Below, piece after piece: positions 26,946 through 34,878 of a DNA stretch of 64,000 bases. The DNA lies in contig NZ_CP018863.1 in assembly GCF_002849715.1 (NCBI RefSeq), forward strand, positions 3,286,001 through 3,350,000, written 5' to 3'. Origin of the DNA: Arthrobacter crystallopoietes. GTDB lineage: Bacteria > Actinomycetota > Actinomycetes > Actinomycetales > Micrococcaceae. Position 1 is the stretch's first letter, and every line of letters starts with the position of its first letter. The position numbers and the translations under genes are program-made. The notes under the pieces were generated by a model. It worked only from the letters and a program-made list of their open reading frames with translations. It did no database searches and had not been told where the DNA came from.

Positions 26946-28418
26946 ATGAGCACTGCAAACACGGTGAATACAGCTGCGGGCGGTCCTGCCCGCGCGGCAC
27001 GGCCGGAGGGCAAGCCGAACAAGGCGCTCAAGCGCATCACCGCCATCAGCACGCTGGGCGGACTGCTCTTCGGTTACGACACCGGTGTCATTAACGGTGC
27101 CTTGCCCTTCATGGAGGAGGATCTCGGGCTCACCCCGTTCACCACCGGGCTGGTCACCAGCGCCTTGCTGTTCGGCGCTGCCTTCGGTGCTCTGATGGGC
27201 GGCCGGCTCGCCGACCGGTACGGCCGCCGGCGGATGATTATGGCCCTCGCCGGCGTCTTCCTCATCGGAACGCTGGGCGTCTCCTTTGCACCGAACGTGG
27301 AGATCATGGTTCCGTTCCGCTTCGTCCTCGGCCTGGCCGTGGGCGGTGCCTCCGCCATGGTTCCGGTGTTCCTGGCGGAAATGTCGCCGGCGCACCTGCG
27401 AGGACAGGTGGTCACGCGGAACGAACTGATGATCGTCAGCGGCCAGTTGCTGGCCTTCGTGACCAACGCAGTGCTGGGCAACGTCTGGTCCGACGAGCTG
27501 CACATTTGGCGCTGGATGCTGGTGCTGGCCACGCTGCCGGCGATCGCCCTCTGGATCGGCATGCTCCGTGTCCCGGAGAGCCCGCGCTGGCTGGCCTCGA
27601 TCGGCAGCTTCGAAGAGGCCTTCGAGGTGCTGAAGAAGATCCGCACTGCCGCGACTGCGCGCAAGGAATTCGACGAGGTCCGGCACCTGGCCCGGGAAGA
27701 CTACGAGTCCAAGAAGGGATCCTTCCGAGACCTGAATGTCCCGTGGATGCGCCGGATCTTCCTCATCGGCGTGGGCATTGCCATCTGCCAGCAGATCACC
27801 GGCGTGAATTCGATCATGTACTACGGCACGGAGATCCTGAAGCAGTCGGGCTTCGGTACCCAGGCGGCCCTGACCGCGAACATCGCCAACGGAGTGATCT
27901 CGGTCCTGGCCACCTTTGTGGGTATCTGGCTACTGGGGCGCGTGGGACGCCGGCCCATGCTGATGGTCGGCCAGATCGGAACCATCGTGGCGCTGGCCCT
28001 GATCGGCGTCTTCTCCATGATGCTGCCGGAGGGAACGGCACGTGGCTTCGTCATCCTGGGCCTGACGGTGACCTTCCTGGCCTTCCAGCAGGGCGCGATT
28101 TCCCCGGTGACCTGGCTGATGCTTTCCGAGATCTTCCCGCTGAAGATCCGCGGCCTCGGCATGGGCAGCACAGCGTTCATCCTCTGGATGGTCAACTTCG
28201 CCGTCGGCTTCAGCTTCCCCATCCTGACCGGGCAGATCGGGATCTCGGGCACGTTCTTCATGTTCGCCGCAGTCGGTATTTTCGCAGTCCTCTTCGTGAA
28301 GGCCTACCTGCCCGAGACCCGCGGCAAGAGCCTGGAGGAGTTGGAGGAACAGTTCCACAGAGGCGATATCGGTGCGCTGCGCCGGCCCGGCACCTCCGAG
28401 TCGGTAGCCACCCACTAG
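26946..28418 (+). CDS. iolT: Inositol:H+ symporter (MFS sugar porter family)
   Basis: Membrane permease of about 490 residues with 12 predicted helices and all sugar-porter signatures: GGLLFGYDTGVINGA, GRLADRYGRRRM, PESPRWLA, QQITGVNSIMYYG, and PETRGKSLEELEEQF at the end. The start at 26946 (ATG after ACGGAGAAG) is preferred; a GTG at 26919 that overlaps the previous stop would add nine residues. Its position at the end of the iolC-to-iolH operon makes myo-inositol the likely substrate. It is highly similar to the proteins at 13575 and 29256. Confidence 0.9.
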   Translation: MSTANTVNTAAGGPARAARPEGKPNKALKRITAISTLGGLLFGYDTGVINGALPFMEEDLGLTPFTTGLVTSALLFGAAFGALMGGRLADRYGRRRMIMALAGVFLIGTLGVSFAPNVEIMVPFRFVLGLAVGGASAMVPVFLAEMSPAHLRGQVVTRNELMIVSGQLLAFVTNAVLGNVWSDELHIWRWMLVLATLPAIALWIGMLRVPESPRWLASIGSFEEAFEVLKKIRTAATARKEFDEVRHLAREDYESKKGSFRDLNVPWMRRIFLIGVGIAICQQITGVNSIMYYGTEILKQSGFGTQAALTANIANGVISVLATFVGIWLLGRVGRRPMLMVGQIGTIVALALIGVFSMMLPEGTARGFVILGLTVTFLAFQQGAISPVTWLMLSEIFPLKIRGLGMGSTAFILWMVNFAVGFSFPILTGQIGISGTFFMFAAVGIFAVLFVKAYLPETRGKSLEELEEQFHRGDIGALRRPGTSESVATH

Positions 28419-28617
28419 ACCCGGCCAACGCAGCCGCGACTGCGCGCATTTGCCCGATCTGTGGCCATCGTAGACAGCGGCGGTGTCAACAATGGCATAT
28501 TCCTCAATGAGAGCGATTTGTTCCGCGGAATCTGCGCGTTCGGGGCAACGGTTAGCGGCAGCACCTGGTGCGGCTTCGACCGATGGCTGGGTGGCAGGTG
28601 GCCTAGCATTCCGGCGT

Positions 28618-28833
28618 TCAGCGAGCGGTTGTCCATCGTTCGATGGTGGTGCGAAAGGGGACCTCTTCGCTTGTGTCCACGGTGAAGTGCGTATAGCTGT
28701 GGCGCGTGACGAGAATGCCTTGTCGTTTTCGGGCGGCGTCAACTTGGGCAATAGCCACGGCCGCTTCAAGTTGGTCATGGAACGTGGCCGGGCTGCCGAT
28801 AATGACCTCAAGGGGTAACTGTCCAGATTGCAT
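28618..28833 (-). CDS. Small conserved-looking protein of unknown function
   Basis: A 71-residue protein on the strand opposite to its neighbours. The strong ribosome site AAGGAG sits 6 bases before the ATG, which supports a real gene. The composition is balanced and soluble, with an N-terminal strand PLEVIIGSPATF, a helix DQLEAAVAIAQVDAAR and a C-terminal strand-rich part (GILVTRHSYTHFTVDTS, EVPFGT-like end EVPFRTTIERW). No known domain is recognised. It lies between iolT and the second permease gene, and a candidate IolR box is about 165 bases upstream. Confidence 0.6.
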   Translation of the reverse strand: MQSGQLPLEVIIGSPATFHDQLEAAVAIAQVDAARKRQGILVTRHSYTHFTVDTSEEVPFRTTIERWTTAR

Positions 28834-28995
28834 GGGGGGCTCCTTCTTGCAAATTCTGGGGTATCGATGGGGTGAAAGTCCGGTAGCTCACGTAACACTC
28901 GGGGCAGGAGATCCGGACAAACTTTCTGAGTGTCTTTATGCCCGTGATGTGCTCTGTGGTGTAAATCGTGGGGCCCTGCGCCCCATGTGTCAAGG

Positions 28996-29019
28996 ATATG
29001 TAGTGACATACTTACAAAT
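28996..29019. promoter_or_regulatory. Candidate IolR operator
   Basis: The reverse complement contains GTAAGTATGTCACTACATAT, which matches the iolC-upstream site GTAAGTATGTCAGTACAAAT at 18 of 20 positions. It lies 237 bases upstream of the permease gene and 163 bases upstream of the divergent small gene. Confidence 0.6.
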
Positions 29020-29144
29020 CGGTGTTTTGAATTAGATCTGCTCTACATCCTCTGTTGCTTGATCCAGTTAGTGCCCGCCTCGGCCCTCCTCACCCGACTT
29101 GAATGGGGGAGGGCCGGACTTTGACCAAATGTCTTTACAAAGTC

Positions 29145-29173
29145 TTGACCTCGGCGTTGGAGCGCTCTAATCT
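29145..29173 (+). promoter_or_regulatory. Sigma-70-type promoter with LacI-like operator in the spacer
   Basis: TTGACC at 29145-29150, a 17-base spacer and TAATCT at 29168-29173 form a good promoter 83 bases before the permease start. The palindrome TTGGAGCGCTCTAA (29157-29170) has the central CG typical of LacI-family operators and lies between the two promoter elements. The LacI gene at 30796 is the likely regulator. TGTCTTTACA at 29130-29139, just upstream, resembles the IolR boxes. Confidence 0.65.
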
Positions 29174-29255
29174 GATTTGTACGTGACCTGGCACACATGT
29201 GCAGGAATCCCCAAACTGAAACCCCAGCACAGCCATCGATCCAAGGAAGTCACCA

Positions 29256-30704
29256 ATGTCGTCGCATGCAACAAGCCGGCCCGCAACGGGCTCCAAGCAC
29301 CGCGGGTATCTGACCCGCCTCACGGTCATATCCACTCTCGGCGGACTTTTGTTCGGCTACGACACAGGAGTCATCTCCGGGGCGTTGCTGTACATGCAGG
29401 ACACGCTGAACATGAGTGCCGTAGAGGAAGCGATGGTAGTCAGCGCTCTGCTGTTCCCCGGTGCCGCAATCGGCGCGCTGAGCGGTGGCCGGATGGCTGA
29501 TAAGCTCGGCCGCCGCGGCACACTCCTCGTATGCGCGCTGCTCTTTCTCGTCGGTGCCCTGGGCTGCGCCGTTGCTCCCACGGTCGGGTTCATGGTCGTG
29601 GCCCGCGTCGTCCTGGGCCTGGGCGTTGGCGCAGCGGCGGTTACGTGCCCCCTATATCTGGCAGAAATGGCTCCGGCACACCTGCGTGGCCGGATGGTCA
29701 CCATCAACGAACTGATGATCGTGACCGGCCAGATGCTCGCCTTTGCTATCAACGCGCTGCTCGATGCACTCATCCAAGACCCGGGGGTCTGGCGCCTCAT
29801 GCTGGGCGTGGCATCAATCCCCGCCATAGCACTTCTGATCGGGATGCTGGTACTGCCCGAATCCCCCCGCTGGTTCGCGATCCGTGACCGTTTTGCCGAT
29901 AGCCGCCGCATCCTGGATCTCAGCCGCAGCCCGGAGGAAGCCGACTTCGAATACGGAGAAATCGTGGCATCAGCCGCCACTGCCCGGAACGAGCGATCCC
30001 ATGCATGGCGGGACTTAAGGGACAACCCGTGGATGCGCAAGCTCCTGTGGATCGGCATTGGTCTCGCCGTCGTCCAGCAGGCCACGGGCGTCAATACCGT
30101 GAACTACTACGCCCCCTCGATCCTCGAGCGCAGCGGACTCGGCGTCAGCGCGTCGTTGGTCGCGACTATTGCAGTGGGCGTGACATCAGTTGTGATGACG
30201 GTCCTGGGTATCTGGCTTCTTGGCTTCATCGGACGACGACGCATGCTGATCATCGGGTTCTCAGGTGTCGTTGCCTCCCAGGCGATCCTCGCCGTCGTCT
30301 TCCAGCTGCCTCAATCCGACGTCGTCAGCTATACCATCCTGGCCGCCATGATGCTGTTCGTCGCTTTCGTGCAGTGCTTCATCGGCACCTGCGTCTGGTT
30401 GCTCCTGTCGGAGATTTTCCCGATGGCCATCCGAGGCTTCGCCATGGGGATCGCGGTCTTCGTCCTTTGGACGGTGAATGCGGCTATATCCTTCCTGTTC
30501 CCGATCCTCGTCGTCGCTCTGGGTTCCACTGGCACCTTCACGGCATTCGTCCTGGTAAACATTCTGTCCCTCGTATTCGTCGCCAAGTTCGTGCCGGAAA
30601 CCAAGGGAAAGTCGTTGGAAGAGCTGGAGGTGCACTTCCGCACCGAAGGTTTGCCGATTGTCGTGCCCCCGGCCACACCGGGCAAGAATGCAGTGAGCCT
30701 CTGA
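29256..30704 (+). CDS. Sugar/polyol:H+ symporter (MFS sugar porter family)
   Basis: Permease of 482 residues with 12 predicted helices. Signatures are GGLLFGYDTGVISGALLY, GGRMADKLGRRGT, PESPRWFA, QQATGVNTVNYY, and PETKGKSLEELEVHF. It is the third IolT-like protein in the window but is followed by its own LacI regulator and has its own promoter. It probably carries a different polyol or sugar, perhaps another inositol isomer. AAGGAAG lies about 8 bases before the ATG. Confidence 0.88.
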   Translation: MSSHATSRPATGSKHRGYLTRLTVISTLGGLLFGYDTGVISGALLYMQDTLNMSAVEEAMVVSALLFPGAAIGALSGGRMADKLGRRGTLLVCALLFLVGALGCAVAPTVGFMVVARVVLGLGVGAAAVTCPLYLAEMAPAHLRGRMVTINELMIVTGQMLAFAINALLDALIQDPGVWRLMLGVASIPAIALLIGMLVLPESPRWFAIRDRFADSRRILDLSRSPEEADFEYGEIVASAATARNERSHAWRDLRDNPWMRKLLWIGIGLAVVQQATGVNTVNYYAPSILERSGLGVSASLVATIAVGVTSVVMTVLGIWLLGFIGRRRMLIIGFSGVVASQAILAVVFQLPQSDVVSYTILAAMMLFVAFVQCFIGTCVWLLLSEIFPMAIRGFAMGIAVFVLWTVNAAISFLFPILVVALGSTGTFTAFVLVNILSLVFVAKFVPETKGKSLEELEVHFRTEGLPIVVPPATPGKNAVSL

Positions 30705-30733
30705 AGCTCGGCGTATACGCCGGTGCACATTCG

Positions 30734-30766
30734 AGGGCGGCGGCCTCCCAGGGCCGTCGTCCTTTC
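30734..30766 (+). terminator. Terminator-like hairpin after the permease gene
   Basis: AGGGCGGCGGCC can pair with GGCCGTCGTCCT (with two G-U pairs) around TCCCA, followed by TTTC. It lies 30 bases after the permease stop and just before the LacI gene. Confidence 0.5.
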
Positions 30767-30795
30767 AAGGTACGCTTGCGCGCAGGAGGCCGTCA

Positions 30796-31833
30796 TTGCC
30801 GGGGAGTGAAGTGAAACAGCAGGGAGCGACTAAGCGGCCCACCATTGAGGATGTTGCACGGGAAGCGGGCGTTTCGCGTGCACTCGTTTCGCTGGTGCTG
30901 CAAGGATCGCCCAAGGTTAGTGCGACAAAAAGACACGTCGTGGCCGAAGCCATGGCCGCACTCGATTACAGGCCGAGCAACGCAGCACGCTCCCTTGCCA
31001 GCGGCCGGACCCGCGTCGTCGGAGTTTTACTCGATGACCTGGCCAACCCCTGGTATGTGGAATTGCTCGACGGACTGCAGTCCATATTCGGTGAGAAGAA
31101 CCTGCGCATGGTCCTCGGTGACCCCCAGTACCTCGCCCGTGCAGGGGAAAGCCCGGTGGCCGCCTTCATGGAGATGCGTGTCGACGGACTTGTCATCGCG
31201 GGAGACATTCGCCCCGACGACGATCTTGCTCGCGCAACCATGAGCACACCGGCAGTCGTTGCCGGGACGCGGGCCTTCGAGCTCCCGGCAACAGACCTCG
31301 TGACCAACGACGACATCGCCGGTGCCCGTTTGGCGGTCGAGCATCTGATTGGTCTGGGGCACCGGGACATCGCCTACCTCGCCGCCCCCACAGGTTCCGC
31401 TGCGGTCCGCGCCACCTCATACTTGGACACGATGGCCCGCCATGGCCTCCAGGAGTACGCCCGCGTGGTTCAAACGGACATGACCGAGGTGTCCGGTTTC
31501 GCGGCAATGAACCGGCTCATCGACAGCGGCCGTCCACCGACTGCGGTCTTCGCGGCCAACGACATACTTGCCATCGGCGCCCTCTCCGCCGCCGACGAAC
31601 GGTCCCTCAGCGTTCCCTCAAAACTTTCGCTGATCGGGTACGACAACACCTACCTTGCCAATATCCGGCACCTGTCGCTGAGCAGCGTAGACCCGGTCAG
31701 CCGTGAAGTGGGCAGTCGCGCAGCGCAACTGCTTGTTGAACGGATGGCGGACTCCAACTTGCCGCAACGCACCGAAATGCTGACCCCCCGCCTGGTCCTC
31801 CGCAGCAGCACCGCGTCCTTCACGCTTCCTTAA
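30796..31833 (+). CDS. LacI family transcriptional regulator
   Basis: Sugar-responsive repressor of 345 residues. The N-terminal helix-turn-helix is clear (TIEDVAREAGVSRALVSLVL), followed by the hinge helix and a periplasmic-binding-like effector domain (VVGVLLDDLANPWYVELLDG, GLGHRDIAYLAAP, PTAVFAANDILAIGAL, SLIGYDNTYLANI). I use the TTG at 30796, which follows AGGAGG by 6 bases; a GTG at 30811 is the alternative. It lies 92 bases after the permease gene, whose promoter contains a LacI-like palindrome. Confidence 0.87.
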   Translation: MPGSEVKQQGATKRPTIEDVAREAGVSRALVSLVLQGSPKVSATKRHVVAEAMAALDYRPSNAARSLASGRTRVVGVLLDDLANPWYVELLDGLQSIFGEKNLRMVLGDPQYLARAGESPVAAFMEMRVDGLVIAGDIRPDDDLARATMSTPAVVAGTRAFELPATDLVTNDDIAGARLAVEHLIGLGHRDIAYLAAPTGSAAVRATSYLDTMARHGLQEYARVVQTDMTEVSGFAAMNRLIDSGRPPTAVFAANDILAIGALSAADERSLSVPSKLSLIGYDNTYLANIRHLSLSSVDPVSREVGSRAAQLLVERMADSNLPQRTEMLTPRLVLRSSTASFTLP

Positions 31834-32146
31834 GTCGTGGACTTTCATCCCGTTGCATTTGAGCAGTCCATATTCCTCAACCGCAAAACAGTAAGGCGGC
31901 CAGCTTCACGTCTGCCAACGGCTGTTGTCTAACCATCACAAGCTACCTAGCTCAGCCTGCCCTGGGTTGGAGGGGCAAATGCCCGCCACGCGGACGAGGG
32001 TGCGTCCTGTATTGGGGTTGCGTGTTTCCCGTAACGCGAGCCTGCACGTGCGGAAGGGTGCTGCGCTGGGGGAGATGGCGACCCCTTTACCTATGAAGTT
32101 GATATTGTTAGTATGTCAGGACAAACTACCCTAGAAGGAGGCGCAC
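31834..32146. other. Tautomerase upstream region
   Basis: No gene recognised. The last 40 bases contain an IolR-like box (32108-32127). The short frames in the rest lack ribosome sites and family similarity. Confidence 0.5.
32108..32127. promoter_or_regulatory. Candidate IolR operator upstream of tautomerase gene
   Basis: TTAGTATGTCAGGACAAACT; its reverse complement contains TGTCCTGACA, which fits the published C. glutamicum IolR consensus KGWCHTRACA as I recall it. It is 20 bases from the start codon. Confidence 0.65.
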
Positions 32147-32551
32147 GTGCCGCTGATCCGCATTGATGTCATCGAAGGCCGTTCCGAGCAGGAGCTGGAA
32201 GCCGTCAGCCAGGCCATCCACACCGCGGTCGTCGCGGAATACGGGATCCCCGAACGGGACTACTTCCATATCCTGACGGTGCACCCTCGGGGCCAGATTG
32301 TCGCCCAGGACGCAGGTCTCGGGTTCGAACGGTCCCGTGGCATCGTCATGATCCAAATCTTCACCCAGGAAGGCCGCAGCGCCGTGGCCAAGACCAGTCT
32401 CTTCGAGGCAATCCATAACTCGCTGGCCGAAGTGGGAGTAGCCAGCGAGGACGTCTTCATCGGCTACATGGAAAACGGGCCGGGGGACTGGTCCTTCGGC
32501 TTCGGCCGGGCCCAGTATATTACCGGCGAACTGGCCGTCCCGAAGCGCTGA
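32147..32551 (+). CDS. Tautomerase family protein
   Basis: Protein of 134 residues of the 4-oxalocrotonate tautomerase/MIF superfamily. Pro2, the catalytic N-terminal proline after Met removal, is present (MPLIRIDVIEGRSEQEL). The middle part (SRGIVMIQIFTQEGRS) resembles the longer tautomerase type of about 130 residues. The GTG start follows AAGGAGGCGCAC. It is controlled by an IolR-like box and may interconvert keto/enol forms of inositol-pathway intermediates; that role is inferred from context only. Confidence 0.8.
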   Translation: MPLIRIDVIEGRSEQELEAVSQAIHTAVVAEYGIPERDYFHILTVHPRGQIVAQDAGLGFERSRGIVMIQIFTQEGRSAVAKTSLFEAIHNSLAEVGVASEDVFIGYMENGPGDWSFGFGRAQYITGELAVPKR

Positions 32552-32553
32552 AC

Positions 32554-33342
32554 TCAGTCGTACGCGCCGGGGACGGTCTGGTCCCAATCGATCGCCGAGC
32601 CTGTGACCACGCCGGACCGCCCGGAGAGCAGGAACACCACGAAGTCCGCAAGCTCGTCCACTTGCCCGAGCTTGCCCATCGGCTGCGACATCCCGGCCTT
32701 CTCCAGCCAGTCGTCGCCGGCATTGTGGAAGCGGCGCTGAATGGCATCCTCACCCTCGGTTTCGGTCCAGCCGATATTGAGGCCGTTGATCCGGATCCGG
32801 TCCCAGCGGTGCGCGTGCGCGGCGTTCCTGGTGAGCCCGGCCAGGCCGGCCTTGGTCGCCACGTACGGCGCGAGGTAGGGCTGACCGCCATGTGAGCTCA
32901 TTGTGATGACGTTGGCGATGCTGCCGGATGCCCCGCGTTCGAGCAGATGGGCAATGACCTGCTGCATCAAGAAGAACGGCGCCTTCAGATTCACCGCCAC
33001 ATGGGCATCGAACAGCTCCTCGGTGGTGTCGAGCATGGTTCCCCGCGTAGTCAGCCCCGCGGCGTTTACCAGCGCATCGACCCTCCCAAAACGCTCGACG
33101 GCGGTCTCCACTACCGTGCCTACCTGCGCCAGATCGGCCAAGTCGGCCTTGATGAACACGGCCTTCGTTCCGGCTGCTTCGAGCCGTTTCACCGTCTCCA
33201 GTCCCTTGTCCGCGTTGCGACCGACGACGGCGACCGCTTCGGCCTGCTGATCGGCTGCGGCCAGGGCAATGCCGGCCCCGAGCCCCTGCGTCCCGCCGCT
33301 GACCAGCAGGACCTTGTCCCTCATCAAGCCACCAAATCCCAC
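32554..33342 (-). CDS. Short-chain dehydrogenase/reductase (SDR)
   Basis: NAD(P)-dependent SDR of 262 residues. The nucleotide motif SGGTQGLGAG is near the N-terminus, then NAAGLT, and the active site has Ser in VITMSSHGGQPYLAPYVATKAG with the Tyr-x-x-x-Lys pair visible as YVATK. The GTG start follows GAGAGGAGA by about 7 bases, and its first base is the last base of the TAG of the oxidoreductase pseudogene (TAGTG). Convergent with the tautomerase gene, 2 bases apart. Probably oxidises a sugar or polyol; substrate unknown. Confidence 0.87.
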   Translation of the reverse strand: MGFGGLMRDKVLLVSGGTQGLGAGIALAAADQQAEAVAVVGRNADKGLETVKRLEAAGTKAVFIKADLADLAQVGTVVETAVERFGRVDALVNAAGLTTRGTMLDTTEELFDAHVAVNLKAPFFLMQQVIAHLLERGASGSIANVITMSSHGGQPYLAPYVATKAGLAGLTRNAAHAHRWDRIRINGLNIGWTETEGEDAIQRRFHNAGDDWLEKAGMSQPMGKLGQVDELADFVVFLLSGRSGVVTGSAIDWDQTVPGAYD

Positions 33343-34129
33343 TACTGCTCTCCTCTCGATCGTTGCCGCCGGGAGTTCGTGATGGCCACCTGCTCGCCGC
33401 CCGCGCCGGCCAGGACAACGACGGTGGAGTCATAGTCCCCGGCGTCGCGGATGTAGTCGCTGAAAAGATTCGAGCCGTGTGCGGTCACCTGGACGATGTT
33501 CGGGAGGAAGAACCGGGCCATATCGAAATCACGGATCGTAATGTCGCGGAAGATGGCGCCCGAAGTGCGGATGTACGGCTCGGGTGCCGGCGCCGGATCC
33601 CGGCTGGTGATGGCCAGTTGCTTAAGTCGCCCGATCTCGCCCGAGCCCACGCGCCGCCGGACGGCCGCGAAGGACGGGTCGAACCTGCGGTTGAAGCCAA
33701 TCATGATCGGCTGCGCCGCGCCGGCCACCGCCCGCTGGCAGGCGCGGGCGCGTTCCAGATCCAGGTCCGCGGGCTTCTCGCACAACACCGCCAGACCTCG
33801 CTCGACGGCGGCCATGATCAGGTCCACGTGGGTGGGTGTCGGCGAGCAGATGATGATGCCATCCAGCCATCCAGCCTTCCATCGTCCAGAACCTGCTCGG
33901 CAGACTCCACGGCGGTCGCCCCGTACAGGGCCTCCAGCCGCCGGGCGTTCTCGATGAGCGGATCCGCCACCCACGCGAAGTCGACCCCTGGATGTGCTGC
34001 TAGGCTGGCGGCGTGGACCGCGCTGATCCGGCCGGACCCGATCAGGCCCAGCCGGAGCGGGCGGCCGGAGCCGCTGGCGTCCGCTGCCACGTCAGCCCAC
34101 CTGCGTTCGGCGGCGCTGCTGCTGGGCAT
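33342..34129 (-). pseudogene. Inositol dehydrogenase-like oxidoreductase, frameshifted and truncated
   Basis: Gfo/Idh/MocA gene similar to the protein at 7199-8215. The N-terminal part (LRLGLIGSGRISAVHAASL) is in one frame and the rest (DGIIICSPTPTHVDL, CEKPADLDLE, FRDITIRDFDMARFFLPN) in another. The shift is explained by an 8-base tandem duplication (two copies of ATCCAGCC at 33861-33876); removing one copy restores the family sequence. The protein also stops at ITNSR plus nine unrelated residues, losing about 110 C-terminal residues. The catalytic His is also replaced by Arg (TIRDFD where others have TIHDLD). The stop overlaps the SDR start. Confidence 0.82.
33861..33876. repeat. 8-base tandem duplication causing a frameshift
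   Basis: ATCCAGCC occurs twice in a row. On the coding (minus) strand one copy more than the family reading frame allows, giving a net shift of 8 bases. Confidence 0.8.
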
Positions 34130-34754
34130 TCAGCTCCGACTCGAACGCCGCCTGGTCCATGCCGCTCGCCAGCGCGCGCAGCGCCAGCTGGGCTTGGCTC
34201 TCGGGGGCGATGCCGCCGATCGGCCGGTCCCGGTCGAGGTTCGTGGGGAAGGCATAGCCTTGGGCTGAAGCCGCCACGACGTTGCGCATAGAGCGCTCCG
34301 GCGCGCCGGCCACCCGCTGTTCCTGCAGTACCGGATAGAGCGCTTTGCTCATGGCGGTGCGGTTCACGGTTTCCATGACTCGGCCGAACGCGGACGAGAC
34401 CTGCAACAGGTTGGCCGTGCTGCGGATGTCCGCGGTGCGGTTGTGCCCGGCCCCGTGGAATAGAGCGGGGTTGAAGAACGCGGCGTCGCCCTTCTCCAGC
34501 GGGAGCTGGACATAGTTCTGCTCGAAATACTCAGTGAACTCCGGCCGGTGGAATGCCACGTAGCCGGCCGGGTACTTGTGCGAATGGGGCAGGTAGAGCG
34601 TGGGCGCGGATTCCACCGGCATGTCGCAGTGGGCCACCGCGCCCTGCAACGTGAGCGCCGGGGAGAGCAGGTGGATGTGCGCCGGATACGTCTGTGCCTC
34701 CTCCAGCCCCATGAAACCCAGATGGTAGTCGCGGTGCGCCGGCCAAGGCGTCAA
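34092..34754 (-). pseudogene. Phytanoyl-CoA dioxygenase-like protein, N-terminally truncated
   Basis: About 220 residues with the Fe(II)/2-oxoglutarate dioxygenase pattern. The segment PAHRDYHLGF carries the first metal His-x-Asp, and FNPALFHGAGHNRT carries the distal His, with an Arg for 2-oxoglutarate binding further on. The first roughly 120-150 residues usual in this family are missing, and sequence similarity stops at about 34750. There the opposite strand carries a LacI C-terminal tail, so the loss is a deletion junction. A TTG at 34754 has no visible ribosome site. It overlaps the oxidoreductase pseudogene on the same strand. Confidence 0.75.
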
Positions 34755-34798
34755 AGACCGACGTCGTTACCCCGCACAACATCCCGGCCGGACTGTAG
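34754..34798 (+). pseudogene. C-terminal tail of a LacI-type regulator
   Basis: Reads KTDVVTPHNIPAGL then TAG. The LacI pseudogene at 8380-9394 ends in the related MDVVTPYITSRVGL, and the DNA shares a 14-base identical core (GACGTCGTTACCCC). Nothing upstream of 34750 belongs to this gene, so only the last 14 codons remain. Confidence 0.65.
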
Positions 34799-34878
34799 GC
34801 AGCCCGGCCGGGAAACGGGGTTTTCCTAGTCAGCTGAGGGAGAACCAGGGGCGCGGAGCCGTGCTGTGCCTCGGGTGG

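Larger units (their letters stand above)
28834..29255. other. Regulatory region between small gene and permease gene
   Basis: No gene is seen. It holds an IolR-like box (28996-29019), a second short box TGTCTTTACA (29130-29139), and a promoter (29145-29173) with an embedded LacI-like palindrome, all for the permease gene at 29256. Confidence 0.55.

Noticed and set aside
28415..28636. Minus-strand frame of 73 residues after iolT
   Set aside because: No ribosome site, no family similarity, and overlaps the better-supported small gene at 28618.
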